Both the position numbers and the translations under genes were made by a program. Below, piece after piece: positions 39,505 to 51,958 of a stretch of 64,000 nucleotides of DNA (its first letter is position 1; the number at the start of each line of letters is the position of its first letter). Source of the stretch: Paragordius varius (Eukaryota > Nematomorpha); NCBI GenBank assembly GCA_964247055.1, contig OZ176053.1, positions 8,184,001 to 8,248,000 on the forward strand, written 5' to 3'. Under the pieces are notes generated by a model. That model was given only the letters and a program-made list of their open reading frames with translations. It was not told the DNA's origin and made no database searches.

Positions 39505-39830
39505 TGGCCAATATAATTTAAACCTTGCATCGAAAAACGACCGGAATGGGCCAGAAAGTATATCAAACTGATTTCGCTATATATGGATCAGTCTCACACA
39601 GCGAAACCAGTAAAAACCTTAAAATTGCTGGGGTGGGAAATTTCGCATCCGCCATACTCTCCTGATCTTGCGCCATATGACTATTACTTCTTCGTCTCAA
39701 TTTGGCACGCGCTTGCAGAACAGGTCTTTGATTATTTTAAAAACGTTGGAATATGGCATGGTTAATAGTTTCCCGTAAAAATAATGAGTGTTAAATGTTT
39801 AGGAGCCTATGGACATTTTAAAAAAAAAAA
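39505..39830 (+). mobile_element. Mariner transposase 3' fragment
   Basis: The plus-strand reading contains CIEKRPEWARKYIKLISLYM, then HTAKPVKTLKLLGWEISHPP and YSPDLAPYDYYFF, matching the mariner (DD34D) catalytic C-terminus: ..HPPYSPDLAPSDYHLF... The first catalytic region is missing upstream, and the tail after WHALAEQVFDYFKN is corrupted. It is an inactive relic; terminal repeats were not found. Confidence 0.8.
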
Positions 39831-40525
39831 ATGTACTTTAACCAAAATACGGGTAACTATAACCTAAATATATAATGAATTCATTAATAAAGTATATTTA
39901 TGATATCTTCTTTATCATAATAAAAATGAAAGAAAAATCAAGAGGCGCACTTTTTTATGAGTAAAATATTGCTTATTTTTTCTAAATATTACGATGTGGA
40001 AAACTTTTAGGGGTGGTTTTTCGGCCAAATAAGTAATACCTTTTAGCGAATATAGACTTTTTTGTGATACTTCGTGAGATTCCTATTTTTCACAAAAAAA
40101 TACTTAATTTTTCGAACATTTAACTCAAGAACATCATTGATTAAATATCCTAATAGTTAACAAATATTTTTTTTGTAAGTTTTGAAATATGAGTATTATG
40201 AGCATTAATATTAAGCCTAAAGCTTTTAAACTATTTTACATGTTCCGGGCATAGATTCAAATTGTACATCTTATAATTTACTTGAAAGGGTTATTTATCA
40301 TTGTTAAAACAAAAGAATAAACAGTAAATCGTTTAAATTTATAAAAACAATACAACTCCAGGTGTATAAATTACAGGTGAAAAAGATTTCATGATATGCG
40401 CACAAGTAAAGTGTATTTCTTTTTTCATTGAAGGGGGAGAATTTCAAAGTAGAGTTTAATTTTTTTTAATTAGAAAAACGGCCATAAAATATATATATCA
40501 TAAAATTTTTATAAAATAATCTTTG
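39831..40525. other. AT-rich spacer
   Basis: No gene or named repeat recognised apart from the decayed end of the mariner fragment. Confidence 0.45.
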
Positions 40526-42422
40526 ATGACATCCAACTTAAAAGGTAGTAAATGCAATAGTACTCAAATTACAAAAACCATTTTGTCCAATGATGTTGAT
40601 GCAAATAGGGATAAATATATTACTAAAGAAGATATCTCGATAATAAATGGTCATAAAAAACGAAATTCCAGTTTCCTAATCGATAGTTATTCCAAACTAT
40701 ACCGAAGTTTTAAAAGAAAACGGCCAAACTGCAACACTCTTCCTGTTTCAAATTGTGTCGATACAAGCAGTTTAACTCAGCAACCATTCCAGGACTTATC
40801 AAATGTGCATAATACCAATATTCTCGATCACAAAAATCCTAGAAAGGTAGCATATTTTACCTTAGGACGACATGCTAACAAAAAGAGTTTATATTACAAA
40901 CGTCAAAATTCTTACCAATTAAAACCGCATTATTCGTTTATTTCAATAAAGAATAATTATAAATACCCCATTAAAAATGTGTTACCTCAAACCAAAGATA
41001 TAACGATACGTTTGAAAGAAATGTTAGATACTATACCAATCGATTATAAATCCACTTCCTTGCGATTCCCACCTCAATTGGATAACGATAAGGTTTAAAT
41101 CTAATAAGATATCTTATCTATTTTTTCCTTTGAAATTGCATTGTATAATTGATAGTTAATTTTTCAATAAAAAATAGCTAATAATCTTTCCGTTTTGCAA
41201 CCCATTTAAATATCGATGAAATCTTTGTAATTAGCAAAATTTTTGTTCTCAAAAAACGCTAAACAATTTATTAAAAATATACCAATTAACATATGTGACA
41301 TTATTAAAAAATTATAATTTTTAATTTCCAACAAATCAGCTATATATTCAAAATTGTGTTTTAAAAAGGTAAATATGCGATAATTGTATGATTCATTTAA
41401 GTTAATCAAATAATTTTCCATTTCCTGGGATAATTTAAAATATTATCCAAACACATAATATATTCGTAAATATGACAATTGTTTGCTTTTTAAAATATAT
41501 ATTATAATGACTGACAATTTTTTATGTTTAAAATTACTATTTTTTAAATTTAACCTAATCCATAAATTATTTTTGTAAAAATTTTGTTAAAATATTTAGA
41601 GTATAATTTTGATATTTTTGATATCTATATTTTATATATCGAATTATGTTGTATAGAGTATTTTACGGAAGAAAAATTATTATTATTAACAATATATTAT
41701 TATTTACTCAAACTCTATTTATATAGATATATTAATATGTATATGTATCTCATATTGGAAATTATCTCACATTGTCATGTAAAATAATGACAAAAGGAAC
41801 ACAAATATTAAAGTCAGGATTATTTTTATATTTATAATAATTATTATTTCAATTTAAATATTTGATAGAATAATGATAGAATGAAATGTAGGAATAAAAA
41901 ACTTTTTTATTGCTTGCTATTCTTATATTATTTTATTTACATAAGAATTTATTATCCTACTACAACTATAGTTCTAAAAAAGTTTGAGCTTTTCAAAAAT
42001 AATTTAATATGAATATTAAAAATTTATGGCTTCCATAATCCACAATTAATATTTCTAAATTTTAAAATTTCATCAAAATTACAATAATTTCATATGATTT
42101 CCGCTCTTAACAATGCCTTAATTTATTTTAGATTTTCCATTTTCTTTATAAACGGAAATAATAAAAAGTACCAGTAACTGTTATTATAAATATTTTTTTT
42201 ACCAAAAATATGAAGTTCTTAACACCCGTAGAACCGCATAAACAAAATTTTAAAAAACGTTACAACACATTTCCCAGATTGTTTTACCCCCAATTAAACC
42301 ACACAATTTTACAAAATTTTTACTCTATAATAATTGAAGAAAGTTATCCTCCAAAAATATTTTTTTCGACGAAACCATCTAATACATACACACCTTGCAA
42401 AAATATTCTAATCATTACTTAA
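40526..42422 (+). CDS. Unrecognised basic protein, probably two exons
   Basis: Exon 1 (40526-41093) encodes about 189 residues, beginning MTSNLKGSKCNSTQI. It is rich in Asn, Lys and Ser, with basic blocks GHKKRNSSFLIDSYSKLYRS and FKRKRPNC that could act as nuclear signals. It ends at AAG|GTTTAA, phase 0. The open stretch at 42210-42422 can be joined in phase from an AG at 42214 (FLTPVEPHKQNFKKRYNTFP ... to stop). The length of open frame, its amino-acid make-up and the splice phases favour a real gene. I see no domain. The join across 1.1 kb is tentative, and exon 2 could instead belong elsewhere or be noise. Confidence 0.5.
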
Positions 42423-42684
42423 AAACCTATTAAATCCATACTACGACCCAGACAAATATATTAATATGTCTGGTCTTTTATGTAGCTAGCTAGCTGGCTC
42501 TGTTCCCTACCATTTAATAGCAATCTAATTAAGAATGTGTGTAACAAACCTTTAATTATTGTTTTTGTCCCTATAATAATCGGTATTTTATCGATTTTTT
42601 TGTTAATGTATACATACATCTTTTTAAAACAGAAACATATTCCATAATATAATATATTGCTAGAATACGCTCCAGAATCACAAT

Positions 42685-43831
42685 ATGAACAAAAAAATGA
42701 ATGAGTCACCCAATCACGTTTTGGATGAAATAATTCGAGAACTCAGATATTGGGATTGTCTCAACAAACTTTTACCCTTAAGCACAACCAACAAAGTTCA
42801 ATATTTGGAAATTTGTAAAGCTATATTCGTCTCCTACCAACGATTACAAACATACCGACATAAATTTTCTGCAAATATTATTGATGTAGGTACACCTTTA
42901 ACCCACCAAGATAACTCGTTAGTGACAAAACCTACCAGTAGTACGGACATATTGGTTAAGAATGAAATTTATGACCATAGTCAAAAAAATAGTTTAGAAG
43001 ATAAGATGAAAGGAAAACCAAATTCTGCCAACACATCGGGGTCGTCATATCATGAAGATTCTGGCCTTGATAACACATACTATTACTGTAAAAGTTTGGG
43101 TGGAGGTTCAGACTCTATAACTACGGGTACAAACACCTCTTCCCTAACTACAAACACAGAAGAAAATTGTTCCTCCTCTTCGGCTTATGAAGAGTTTACG
43201 GTTCCATTTTTGATTTCCAGCAATGATCCAGTAATTACAAATGATTCAAAACATTCTACCACTAAGGCTAATATAGAAACAATCTTAAACACTATCAACT
43301 ACAAACCTACTAATACGTCCCCTAATATTACAACAGCTCCCTACAACATATCATCCCAAAACACAAACATTATCAAAACTAATGATACAGTTGAACGGAG
43401 ATGCTTGGGCCGAAAAAATAAAAAATGCAAAAATAATTATCGATATTCTGTCATGAACCCGGGGGATAAAAATGAGTTTATACCATCATCCTTCCCAAGG
43501 TTTAACCAATACTTTATATTATACTAACTTTAAACTTAAAACTTAAAGGTATAATAGAATATTAGAAGCTGCATATAGAATTCGTATTTTAAAAATTATA
43601 ATTAAATTTATTTACTACTTTATATGATCATTTTTTTGTAATAAATCCGTCTAAGGTCAAATGCGCAATAAACCTCATTTATCAATAAAAGAATTTGTAT
43701 CGAAATAAGTAGATTAAGGTAAAAATAGTCAAAAAGGTAATATTAGGTTAGCATTTATTTTTATACAATATTTTGATCATAAAAATCGATGAAATATCAA
43801 AATACTTAACCTATTTTATAAATATGCAATA

Positions 43832-43869
<38 letters not shown>

Positions 43870-46490
43870 ACAAGTTCATAAATATTATTCACCATAAGGA
43901 CAAATACATTAAGCACAAACGTGGTTGAGTTTTATGATCTATATTTTGAGTTGCCTCTCCTTTAACAAAAGGCAGGCACGTATAATTATATTAAACGGGT
44001 TTCCCCTTTGCGCATTACACTCAGTAAATTTGGTCCGAAAAATCCTTAATTTAAATTGTTGTAAATATATGTCGCTAGTAACTTAACAGATTAAACAATT
44101 ATTATTTTCTCAATTCCCATTTTATTGGAAGACAGTCCCCCACGGAAACCAAAATAATTCGGGCATATGTTTAAAATTTTATATTTATAATTGTTTGATT
44201 TTCCTAGGTTGAAGTTTGGGTTTAGCTAACCAGAGTTTCTCTTTCCATGTTTGATGAAAACTTTTCTCCCTTTCAATTAATTTTTTTATTTCTGTAATGG
44301 TGGATATGTATCAAAAAATATTCTGATTCATTTGACTTTTAGCCATATTTTGTAGGAATATTGTTGTTATAGAATCTACATCCTGTCGGGATCCAGATTG
44401 TGTTAAACTGCTTTTTCCCTCCATTTTATTTATTTTTTGGACATTAATTCGTCTTAAAAATACCCAACTAATATACGCTAAAACCCACTTTAAAGCGATA
44501 AAATATCATTTTTTTAAGCGTTTTATATAGGGGTTACACAAATATTTGGTATATTTCTTGCAGAGTATAGCCCTATAACAAACCTTTCTATCAAATTTAT
44601 TAATGACAATAATAATACCATAATTGTTTAATATAAAAATAAATTTTAAATGTGTGGTGGTCTTTAATTAAAATATATATAGTAGTAATTATAGACCTTT
44701 GACGGTATATGAGCACAAACAAGATGATTTGCAAATCATTCCTAAAGTGAGAAAACTGAAATTAAATGAAATCCGAATCCCACTTATGTGGTCAGAACGT
44801 CTACATTTTAAATCTTATAATGTACCACCGAAATCCTCTAACTCAGGTACTTTTTTGTGCTTTAAAATTTAAAAATTTGATAGTTTTTTTTGCTTTTGTT
44901 GGATTTTTAAAAAGGGAAAGAGTTATAGCTAAAAATATTTTATACCTCTAAAATCCTCTAATTCAAGGATTTATGGGCTTTAAAATGTTTATTTTTTGTT
45001 TTTATTAAGAATTTTAATAAGTATATTTTTGTCTTTAAATATTTTCTGTTCTTTTAATAGCGTGCGAAAGTTGGTCAGCATTTTTAGTGATAGAAACGAT
45101 AAACCATGTATTAGAATCGCCTCTTATAACGGACATAGACGCCAAACATACAGATTTAGCCTTTGATACAGACGAATTTTTACTGTATAAATTACATTTT
45201 CATAGTTTTTTGAAAAAATATTTTTTGTATATTGTTAAATATAACCGCCGATGTGTATATCCGTTTTTCAAAATATGAAGAATAATTTTTAAAATAAACT
45301 AATATTTTAGATTTATAAAAGCTAAAGTTACAGTATAATTGGAATATATTATATAAGCAATTATTATATTTGGAATTGAATAACTACCTATATAAATCTT
45401 ATAACAATTAAGTTTTAATTTAAAAACATTAAACACTTCTCCCTTGAAACATTTCAAAGACTATATGTACAATTTATTGCCAACATTTTTTTCTGGTTAA
45501 ACATTAAAAATTTAATTATAAATTACATATTTTAATTATATTAACCACCATTAACTTAAATATAACTAACAGAATTTAAATGTGTCTTACGAATTACAGT
45601 TAAGCCTTTTAAAAAATCAATGGTATACAGTTAGTTGTTGTATACTAAAATGATGAAAATTGCTTACGATATTATTTAAATTATTCCTTCTTAATTTTTA
45701 GCCATTTAAATGTTTTACATATTTTAGAAATGCCCAAGAATCAGATAGCTTTTGGGTTAACATAAAGTTATATGGGTATCATTGGTCAAAGAAAGATAAA
45801 ATAAACCCCCTAATACGTCGCGTCTCTATGGTAAATTATTTATATTTTATCTATTATATTGTTAAAATGAATTTTATTATTTCAAACTACAACCATCAAA
45901 AAATAAATAATTTTATAAAGTTATTTGAAAACTCTTAATATACAAAATTCATATTTTACCCTATATTATAAAAATTTTATATTTTTGTCATATAGCCAAA
46001 CAATACATCTAACTTTAACAATAATCCCATTAATTCTCAATCTATGTACACATTTGATCCTGAACCAATCATATCTCACTTTTTAGAAAGTTACGAAGGC
46101 AGCAATGGTGTAAATAAAGAAAATGTAAATTATGATAAAGGACCTTTACCAAAAAACAAGCGTAAAGGAAGTGTTGGTACAGGCTTGTCTGATAACAAAA
46201 ATAACCAAAGAATCGGGTTTTTTGACTCGTTAACCAGATCCTTTTGGGGACGAAAATCCAATTTTTTAAAAACCAAATTACTAACAAATTCCAAAGATGC
46301 ATGTAATCTTGCAATCCCTAAAGATGAGTGGGCCAAAAAGGCGCAAAACATTCCCAATTCGAAAAGTGCAGACTTTGAAAGCGTTCAATCTGCTGCTAGA
46401 ACAGAAGATACGAATATCCTGGGAAAGGTAAACAATTATATACCATATATTGTTTTATTTGTTTTACTAAATCCATATATACACGACTAA
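42685..46490 (+). CDS. Unrecognised multi-exon protein with an Asn/Ser/Thr-rich linker
   Basis: Five exons join in phase: 42685-43499, 44695-44846, 45061-45184, 45728-45830 and 45996-46427, about 541 residues up to AAG. If the last donor (46428) is not used, a stop follows at 46488-46490. The start, MNKKMNESPNHVLDEIIREL, leads a helical segment (RYWDCLNKLLPLSTTNKVQY); about 200 residues of Ser/Thr/Asn-rich linker follow. Then comes a conserved-looking block over exons 2-4: KLKLNEIRIPLMWSERLHF, ESWSAFLVIETINHVLESPL, DSFWVNIKLYGYHWSKKDKI, NPLIRRVSM. Exon 5 has IGFFDSLTRSFWGRK. I do not recognise the family. Four successive phase-matched junctions argue strongly that it is real. Confidence 0.6.
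43839..43867. repeat. (AT)n microsatellite in an intron
   Basis: A simple alternating AT run in the first intron of the unrecognised gene at 42685. Confidence 0.8.
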
Positions 46491-46779
46491 ATAGTAATAA
46501 GGGGTTATTTAACACTCGAATACCTGTTGTAATATATTTTACAAAGCTGATTTCGAGTACATCGGACACTCCCACAGTATTCCAGGAGGCAATACATGTT
46601 TCGATATCCGCATCATGACCTTTTAATATTTCCATTAAATTTCAACTAGGAAAAACTAGATAAACCATGGATTCGAATATTGTTATAGGGAGAGAGCTCT
46701 TGTATAATTATAGTATTTCTATAATAGCTTAAATTAATCCCTAAATTTGAGCACACTTAATCAAATATTTTTTGGAAAA

Positions 46780-46915
46780 AGTTACCTATGTGCCTTAAAA
46801 GCTAAAGAAAGTATATTTTTAAATTCGGCTTGATAACTTAAATTCTTTTAAAGATATTTCAATATCAAATCGCTGTGAGATATAAAACTATCCCAAAATA
46901 TCATGAAGCGTTAAA
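46780..46915 (-). repeat. MITE-like repeat family B, fragment
   Basis: TATGTGCCTTAAAAGCTAAAG, TTTAAATTCGGCTTGATAAC and GTGAGATATAAAACTATCCC follow one end of the copies at 7.2, 24.0 and 31.3 kb. The other half is absent. Confidence 0.5.
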
Positions 46916-47412
46916 AAATTAATTTGCAAATATCAAATTCAATATGTTGAAATATCTGTTCCTTAATTTTAAAGTTTTTAATTAAGGAAATGTTGGATAT
47001 CTTTATCAAATGGTTGATGATAATTTAACATTTATATCATTTTAATAAGGAATCTTCCATAAAATATAATTAAACATATATTTTACTAAAGATAATAATT
47101 ATTAATCAATCTTTATGACCTAATAGTATCTAATTACAATACTATTTGGATGGTTAATTAGATAATTATTTATGCCACTTTGTAAAAATAAAACAGAAAA
47201 TATATATTTACCTGTATTCTTTTATATTATTGTTTTAGCTTAACCAAATATTGGATCATCCCTATGATAGTTACAGGTCTATATTTTAATTTTTTTTATA
47301 AAAAACTCAGTCAAAAATTTTAATTATTATCAATAAAGTTAAAAAGATAATAATGTATATAATTTTTTTCAAAAATACACCTTTATATATTGTATCTATT
47401 TTATATTTTTAG

Positions 47413-47563
47413 TTCGATTAAATTTGAGTTGTTAGCTATCTCACGGCTAACCTTTCGAGATGTACATGACTCCATACAAGTGGGTGATTTGAAATTATTG
47501 CGCGAGGAAGACACCAAACTAAATTTGCTTAGTCATTTCAGTTTTAAATTGTCTTATGTGTAA
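47413..47563 (+). CDS. Possible terminal exon, protein unrecognised
   Basis: After a good acceptor (ATATTTTTAG) the frame reads SIKFELLAISRLTFRDVHDS, then IQVGDLKLLREEDTKLNLL, to a stop. The composition is protein-like and less AT-biased than its surroundings. It could be the last exon of the gene at 42685, but its phase (two bases must come from the exon before) does not match the donor at 46428. Either another exon intervenes or this belongs to a separate gene. Confidence 0.4.
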
Positions 47564-48277
47564 AATTTTGCCGTTATTCAATTTAAAATAGATAATAAAT
47601 ATTATTTTATGGGCATTCGAATTGGTATGGATATAATATAGATACTTTAATGATTGTGCTAACCCACATACAGCAATTCCCCTGCTAATTGTTTTTGTAA
47701 AATACACGGCGCAATATCCGAAAATGACCCTATCAAGATTAAGTTTTTGATATTCAGTATTTTTGCTAACATACATTATTATTTTACGGAATTTTAATAA
47801 AAATTTTAAAATGATAACTTTTTAATTTTTAAATATTATTGTTTCTTTATGGACTCAGTTGAATTCATAAACTAGTAAGCTTGTGAGGAGAGATTTAATA
47901 ACTAGTCATTTCTACTCATAGATTAGGACCTTTGTTTTAAATTGGAGCTATTTAAATTAAAAACGCCGGGGTTATGGAACATTCTAAGGGATTATAAAAC
48001 TTTTTCTACATATTTTGATGTTGCCATGTTTTATCACCTCAAAATTATTTAGATGCCATAAATTCCCTCGATCTCGTTTCTCGTCTATTATAGCGAAACT
48101 AGCTTATTTTATTAGTAATTGAAAATTGGATACTGTCTGAGACCACGTCCAAAATTTTCAAATTTTTTTCTGTAAACTATAGTTTTAACCGAAAAAAATT
48201 GATTTGATATAATGTGCTCTAATTTTGTGACTTTTCCATCTAAAGTAATTGCTTTTTGAAAGTATTAATTACTCTAA
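47564..48277. other. AT-rich spacer
   Basis: An open minus-strand frame at 47519-47776 overlaps the exon above; I found no homology or splice support for it. Nothing else is recognised. Confidence 0.4.
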
Positions 48278-48700
48278 AGTATGGTGCCCAACACAAATAG
48301 ATACGCGGGCCGCAACACAAAAATGGCAGCATCAAAATAATATTAACTAATTTTGTAAGACCTACCAATCAATGGTAACGTGATATTTTTAATATTTGAC
48401 TAACGACCTAAAACTAATTAGCCCCTTATCAAACAATTAATGGTTAAATTTAACTATAATAAACCTGATTTTAACACATGAATATTCCAGAAATAATATT
48501 ATGTACGGAATAATGATAATAATTTAGATTTTAAACAATCAAGAATCCGTAAATGGTTATCCCAATTACAGCTCAGTAATTGTTCAAGGTGAATTTGAAT
48601 TAAGGATAAAATTAAAGTATAAATGGTATATTTTTATAAATTCTATAATTTAAATTAATATATTTTTCGCGGCCGGAGAACTGATTACCTGTCATGAAAG
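48278..48700. mobile_element. hAT-like non-autonomous element, copy 4 (degraded)
   Basis: Starts near TATGGTGCCCAACACAAATAG with ACGCGGGCCGCAAC close by, and ends near TTTTCGCGGCCGGAGAACTG. The order of GC-rich blocks matches the other hAT-like copies; the terminal bases have drifted. Confidence 0.5.
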
Positions 48701-49084
48701 ACTCCTCAGCCAAGCTAAAAGTTTATAGGAATCCTGATATGTTTTACCGTATAAGCCCCCGAGAAACAAGCCTTATTAAAAAATCCGTAATTTCAAAACA
48801 TTAATTATAATATGAACAATAATAATCCTTATAAAGATAATAAATAAACTGCAAACAATAATTCTTTTAAAAATAATTTTACAAAAAAAGTTTAACCAAA
48901 ACTAATTTTCATTTTAAAATAATGTGATCGTTTTAACTCACCAAATCGATGTCCGGCTGCGAAATTCCCTTGTACGTATTGTAATCGTTTGGGAAATTTT
49001 AGAGCAATAGGTTAAATTAAAACAATGAATCATTATAGTAATAATAAACGAGCCTTTATAACAGTAGTAATAAATGGCATCGAG
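48701..49084. other. Short spacer before the Ty3 fossil
   Basis: No gene seen. No long terminal repeat could be recognised here by comparison with the other flank of the fossil. Confidence 0.4.
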
Positions 49085-51660
49085 TGTTGGAGTTTGATAG
49101 CGGTGCCCAGGAGTCTTTAAACAGGAGTCTATGCCGGAGATTAGGGCTATCTATAATTCCATCGAATCAGGAAATGTCAGACTCAAAAATATAATTGACG
49201 TACTAGGTCGACTAAAAACCTGGGTGGAATGCGAAGGAATGCGCTGCAAATATGTATCGGCAGTAGTAGTCGACCACGAAACGGTGTTATATGGATTTCC
49301 GTGGATCACAGAATTCAGTATGGAATTAGCTAAGGTGGTAACGATCAAAAGTATCAACCACGCGCCAAATTTGGAGGAAGTAATAGCTTAGTTTCCGTCG
49401 GTATTTCAGGAAGGGATGAAACCATGTAGCGTAACGATTAAAATATTTATTGACGAAAGAGTTACACCGAAGGCTTGGCCCGTCCGGAGAGTTCCTTTAC
49501 CTTTGAAAGCCGCCGTCGAGGATGTATTTCAACGTTTGGTGACTAACGGCATCATCAAAAAAGTAGATCCTACTGTAGAAAGGATCCATGGGCAACACCC
49601 ATAGTATGAGCACAAAAATCCGGTGACGTCAGGATTTGTGAGGATTTTCGTGCAATTATAAACCCTATATTATTTAACAATAGTTACAAAATCCATTAGA
49701 GGATGAATTATTCGAAAATTTGGCATCTGGTTAAAAAATTACGTCATGGATCTGCGTGATGCGCTGCAGGTTCCGATCGATGTGTCGTCTAAAGAATTGT
49801 TAACAATAACAACACACCTGGGATATTACAGGTATCAAATCATTCGGTATTACTATCGCACCTGCTATTTTTCAAATGATGATGGAAAATGTGCTTGATG
49901 TTAAATCAAGCGTATTTGGAGGATGCGGTTATAACGAATGTTGACGGCCATCATTTGCAAAATATTATGTCATTAAGAAAATTGAATCAAGTGGGTCTGA
50001 AAGTAAAAACGGAAAAAATACAGTGATTGAGCGATAACATCAAATACCTTGGTTATAGCTTGGACAAAGACGGGATGCGACCGGCGAACGATAGAGTTGA
50101 TGCAATAGTGAAAATTACCACCTCAAAGAATAAAAAGAACTAAGAACGTTCTATATGAATTACTACAATAACACCCCGAATATACAAAATACTATCGGCA
50201 TATTAAACGAATAGTGCCAAGACGTCATGGTACTCGACATCCAGCAGTTTTCGAAAAAGTAAAAATGGAGTAGGCATCGGCAAAAACATTAATGATATTG
50301 ATCATCGGATGCCTACAAGGATCGAAACAGATGCATCCGATTTTGGGTCGTGTGCAGTATTATATCAAAAGCCAATACATATGCAGCTCGTGCATTTATC
50401 GAGAGCTGCTAACTATGCAACAGTAAGCAAAGAAGCGTTGACCATAGTTTTTGGAGTAAAGAAATTCCACAAATTGGTTTATAGAAAGAAATTTCAGATA
50501 ATCACATAGATAAACCGTTATTCCATCTGCTTGGTAATAGGATTGTGTCCCATTTTGATCGAAGTCTACTTCGATGGATATTGTTATTGAATGGTTACAA
50601 ATATGATATTATGTATAAGTCAGGATAAGAAAATCTTACAACTGACAATTCAAAATAAGCATTGAGACGAAAATGAGTCTGCGATGACTCAGAGTCGATC
50701 CATAATGTGATGTTAAAATTATTGATATGAAAGGAAACGATAACAAAAGAAACAGAACGTGACAGTGAGTTGCGAAAAGTCAAACAAGCTATCCTTCATG
50801 GTTGAGGGGGTGAACCTAAATGTTTTTCCATGCGGCGGGATGATTCTGTTGAATGGACGAATAGTCATTCCGAAGGAGGTGTTAAAGGAGTTGCATATTG
50901 GAGACCCCAGTATTCAAGCCATGAAATTGATTGGTCGCAACGTATGATGGATTGGATTTGGCGATGATGCTGAGCGTATAGGAAATGGGTGCCTAAACTG
51001 TGGCATATGTAAAACACAAGAAATGAAGTGGCCCGTATATCCTTAACCTTTAGCGCACCAACCATGAGACATGCATATAGGTTTTACTAATAGATGGGCG
51101 TTATTGGTTGGTTATCGAGGATGTGTGTACCAAATGGGCAGAAGTTTTCACATTGACAAATACCAAAGTGAAGATGATTACAGCGTTAAAGAGTTTGATG
51201 GCGTCGTATGGCATCCCAAGGGTGATTGTTTCCGATAACGAACCGCACAGCGAAAGAGTTAAGCAATAGACCGGTGAACGCAATATCGTACATTTGACCG
51301 GACCGGCATATCATCCATAATCAAATGTGAAAGCTGAGCGAACTATTAGGACACTGAAAAGCAATTATTGGGCAGCAAGAGACGCTGGAGTGGAGCAACG
51401 TAGAGCACTAAATGAGGTGTTGGGTGCATACCGATTAACAAGCCACAGAAGAAAGAACCACTGGCAAGACAATTTTTGGGTTGGCCACCGCGAAATATGT
51501 TCACCTTACAACCTTCGGTGGTGGCCAAATAAAGAAGGGACAGATGGTGAAACATACCGGCAAAGCTTCGAAACAATTTAGTGTCGAATGGTCTGGGGAA
51601 ATGAGCTGAAACACGGTTGGCGAGGCGTACTACAGAGGCGCGATCCATCATATACGTATG
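49085..51660 (+). mobile_element. Ty3/gypsy-type LTR retroelement pol fossil
   Basis: A relic of about 2.6 kb in plus orientation. Parts still recognisable in order are a protease/linker-like stretch (about 49.1-49.4 kb), reverse transcriptase (about 49.4-50.1 kb), RNase H (about 50.3-50.5 kb) and integrase (about 50.8-51.5 kb). The order RT-RNase H-integrase and the character of the RT place it in the Ty3/gypsy group. It is heavily broken, with more than ten interruptions. Neither gag nor a pair of LTRs is seen. Its base composition is less AT-rich than its surroundings. The decay suggests an old insertion. Confidence 0.85.
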
Positions 51661-51684
51661 CACCCACATGTCATGTTGGCAAAA

Positions 51685-51795
51685 TTTCTTTGGTTTTTAA
51701 CTCTAAATAAATAATATCAAATATTTTCGAATGAATATTTTTTGTTTCATTAATGTTATGTAAGTGCAAACTTTTCCCATGGTTTCGATTTTACA
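51685..51795 (+). repeat. TTAA-MITE family fragment
   Basis: The stretch with AATAATATCAAATATTTTCG, TTTCATTAATGTTATGTAAG and TGCAAACTTTTCCCATGGTT matches the right-centre part of the TTAA-MITE family. Both ends are lost. It lies between the Ty3 fossil and the Helitron. Confidence 0.6.
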
Positions 51796-51958
51796 TTTAA
51801 ACTTGAAAACTTCATCTCAAACTTTTTCGCCGCCATTTTCCTTATTTTTTGACTAAATGTATATTATGGTTAAAAATATAAACAATTACTGAAATTTTAG
51901 ATTACAATTCATTAGAAAATATTTGATGAAATTTTAAAGCCATTCAAATTCGGAGGTA

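Noticed and set aside
42461-42709. A Cys-rich minus-strand ORF of 82 residues
   Set aside because: It overlaps the supported start of the gene at 42685 on the other strand and has no homology.
46396-47776. Two minus-strand ORFs (79 and 85 residues) as a gene
   Set aside because: They overlap plus-strand exons, have no recognisable family, and no phase-consistent junction between them was found.
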